Part shown: positions 5,526 to 6,124 of the stretch, in pieces
How positions within the stretch are numbered: position 1 is the first letter of the stretch
Layout of the letters: every line of letters starts with the position of its first letter
Assembly (NCBI GenBank): GCA_937974415.1
Contig: CALJXB010000114.1
Span: forward strand, 1-6,124
Source of the DNA: an uncultured Kiloniellales bacterium
Lineage (GTDB): Bacteria > Pseudomonadota > Alphaproteobacteria > Kiloniellales > JAKSDN01
Length of the DNA stretch: 6,124 nucleotides
Direction: 5' to 3'
Notes under the pieces: generated by a model
What the model saw: the letters and a program-made list of their open reading frames with translations, nothing else
What the model was told of the DNA's origin: nothing
Databases searched by the model: none
Position numbers and translations under genes: made by a program

Positions 5526-6124
5526 TCAGACGACTTCCAGATAGCGAGCCCGTTCGGCTGCGCTGGTCTCGCGCCGGAGGCCGGCCTCCTCGGCGCGACA
5601 AGCGGCGATCAGATGGTCGACGAAACTTGTGCCCCAAATCTCGCGGGCGCGCTCGGACCCGGTAAGGCGCTCGGTCGCCTCGAACAGGTCGTGGGGCAGC
5701 GACGTGCCGTCCGCCGGCATGTCGTTGGGGCCGCCGCCGCCGAACTCGGGCGGCAGCGGAAGCTCGTTCTCCAGCCCCCAGAGCCCTGCGCCAAGGGCGA
5801 AGGCCAGTGTCATGAAGGGGTTGGTGTCGGCGCCCGGCAGGCGATACTCGAGCCGGCAGCGCTCCTCCGGCGCCGCGACGACCCGAACCGCCGCGGCGTA
5901 GTTCTGCAGCGCCCAGGACGCCGACTTGGGTGCCCAGTTGCCCGGCGCCAGACGCCGATAGGCGTTCACCGTGTGGTGGCTGAACGGCATGGCCTCGGGC
6001 GCCAGGTCCACGAGCCCCGCGACGAAATGCCGGAACAGAGCGCTCATGCCGTATTCGTCGCCCGTGTCCGCGAAGAGGTTGGCACCGCTTTCCCGGTCGA
6101 ACAGGGACAGATGCAGATGCCCGG
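5526..6124 (-). CDS. Second glutamine-synthetase-family ligase, N-terminus beyond window edge
   Basis: The last 198 residues of a glutamine synthetase homologue; the frame is open across the right edge, so the internal ATG at 6047 is not the start. The visible part begins GHLHLSLF, the histidine loop with both His residues of the usual H-x-H pair. It continues with TVNAYRRL (51-58 of the fragment), WAPKSASWALQN (63-74) and RLEYRLPGADTNPF (90-103), which contains the catalytic Glu92/Arg94 pair and the NPF form of the NPY/NPF motif. The family has about 450 residues, so more than half is missing. It aligns with the neighbouring complete ligase around VN-x-YRRL and SW-x-LQN but is clearly divergent, so it is not a recent duplicate. 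No adenylylation-type tyrosine motif is seen. A 46-base gap precedes the next ligase, consistent with one operon. It may be a second gamma-glutamyl-amine ligase or a subunit of a mixed complex (inference). Confidence 0.9.
   Translation of the reverse strand, partial: GHLHLSLFDRESGANLFADTGDEYGMSALFRHFVAGLVDLAPEAMPFSHHTVNAYRRLAPGNWAPKSASWALQNYAAAVRVVAAPEERCRLEYRLPGADTNPFMTLAFALGAGLWGLENELPLPPEFGGGGPNDMPADGTSLPHDLFEATERLTGSERAREIWGTSFVDHLIAACRAEEAGLRRETSAAERARYLEVV

Noticed and set aside
5526..6047. Treating the ATG at 6047 as the start of a small 173-residue protein
   Set aside because: The frame stays open upstream to the window edge and encodes the conserved GHLHLSL loop of glutamine synthetases directly before it, so this is an internal Met.

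Overview
This window holds six protein-coding genes, all on the minus strand and tightly packed, so transcription runs right to left. The high GC content, GC-rich third codon positions, short or overlapping gene junctions and family mix suggest a high-GC proteobacterium, most likely an alphaproteobacterium. That placement is inferred from style and is not proven. No RNA genes, insertion sequences, CRISPR arrays or phage genes were seen.

In transcription order: (1) the C-terminal part of a glutamine-synthetase-family ligase runs off the right edge (5526-6124). (2) A complete, clearly different glutamine-synthetase-family ligase of 488 residues follows (4013-5479). (3) Next is a phytanoyl-CoA-dioxygenase (PhyH)-type Fe(II)/2-oxoglutarate oxygenase (3124-3984). 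(4) Then a protein of two PAS-like sensor domains with no output domain (2199-3107). (5) Overlapping its stop region is a PAS / sigma-54 AAA+ / helix-turn-helix activator (736-2190, possibly starting at 2202). (6) After a 146-base gap, the only sizeable one, comes the first 196 codons of a secreted PotD/PotF-type ABC-transporter substrate-binding protein, cut by the left edge (1-589). The gap contains a perfect 9-bp inverted repeat.

The layout reads as an uptake-and-metabolism cluster with its own sensor-regulator pair. A periplasmic binding protein of the polyamine type captures a small, probably amine-bearing solute. Two glutamine-synthetase homologues could gamma-glutamylate an amine, as PuuA, GmaS and IpuC do in known pathways. 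A PhyH-type oxygenase could hydroxylate the substrate or an intermediate. The PAS protein and the sigma-54 activator would control the set. The substrate cannot be read from the sequence. The strongest leads are the combination of two divergent ligases with a PhyH oxygenase, the altered histidine loop of the complete ligase, the output-less PAS protein coupled to the activator, and the dyad before the binding-protein gene.
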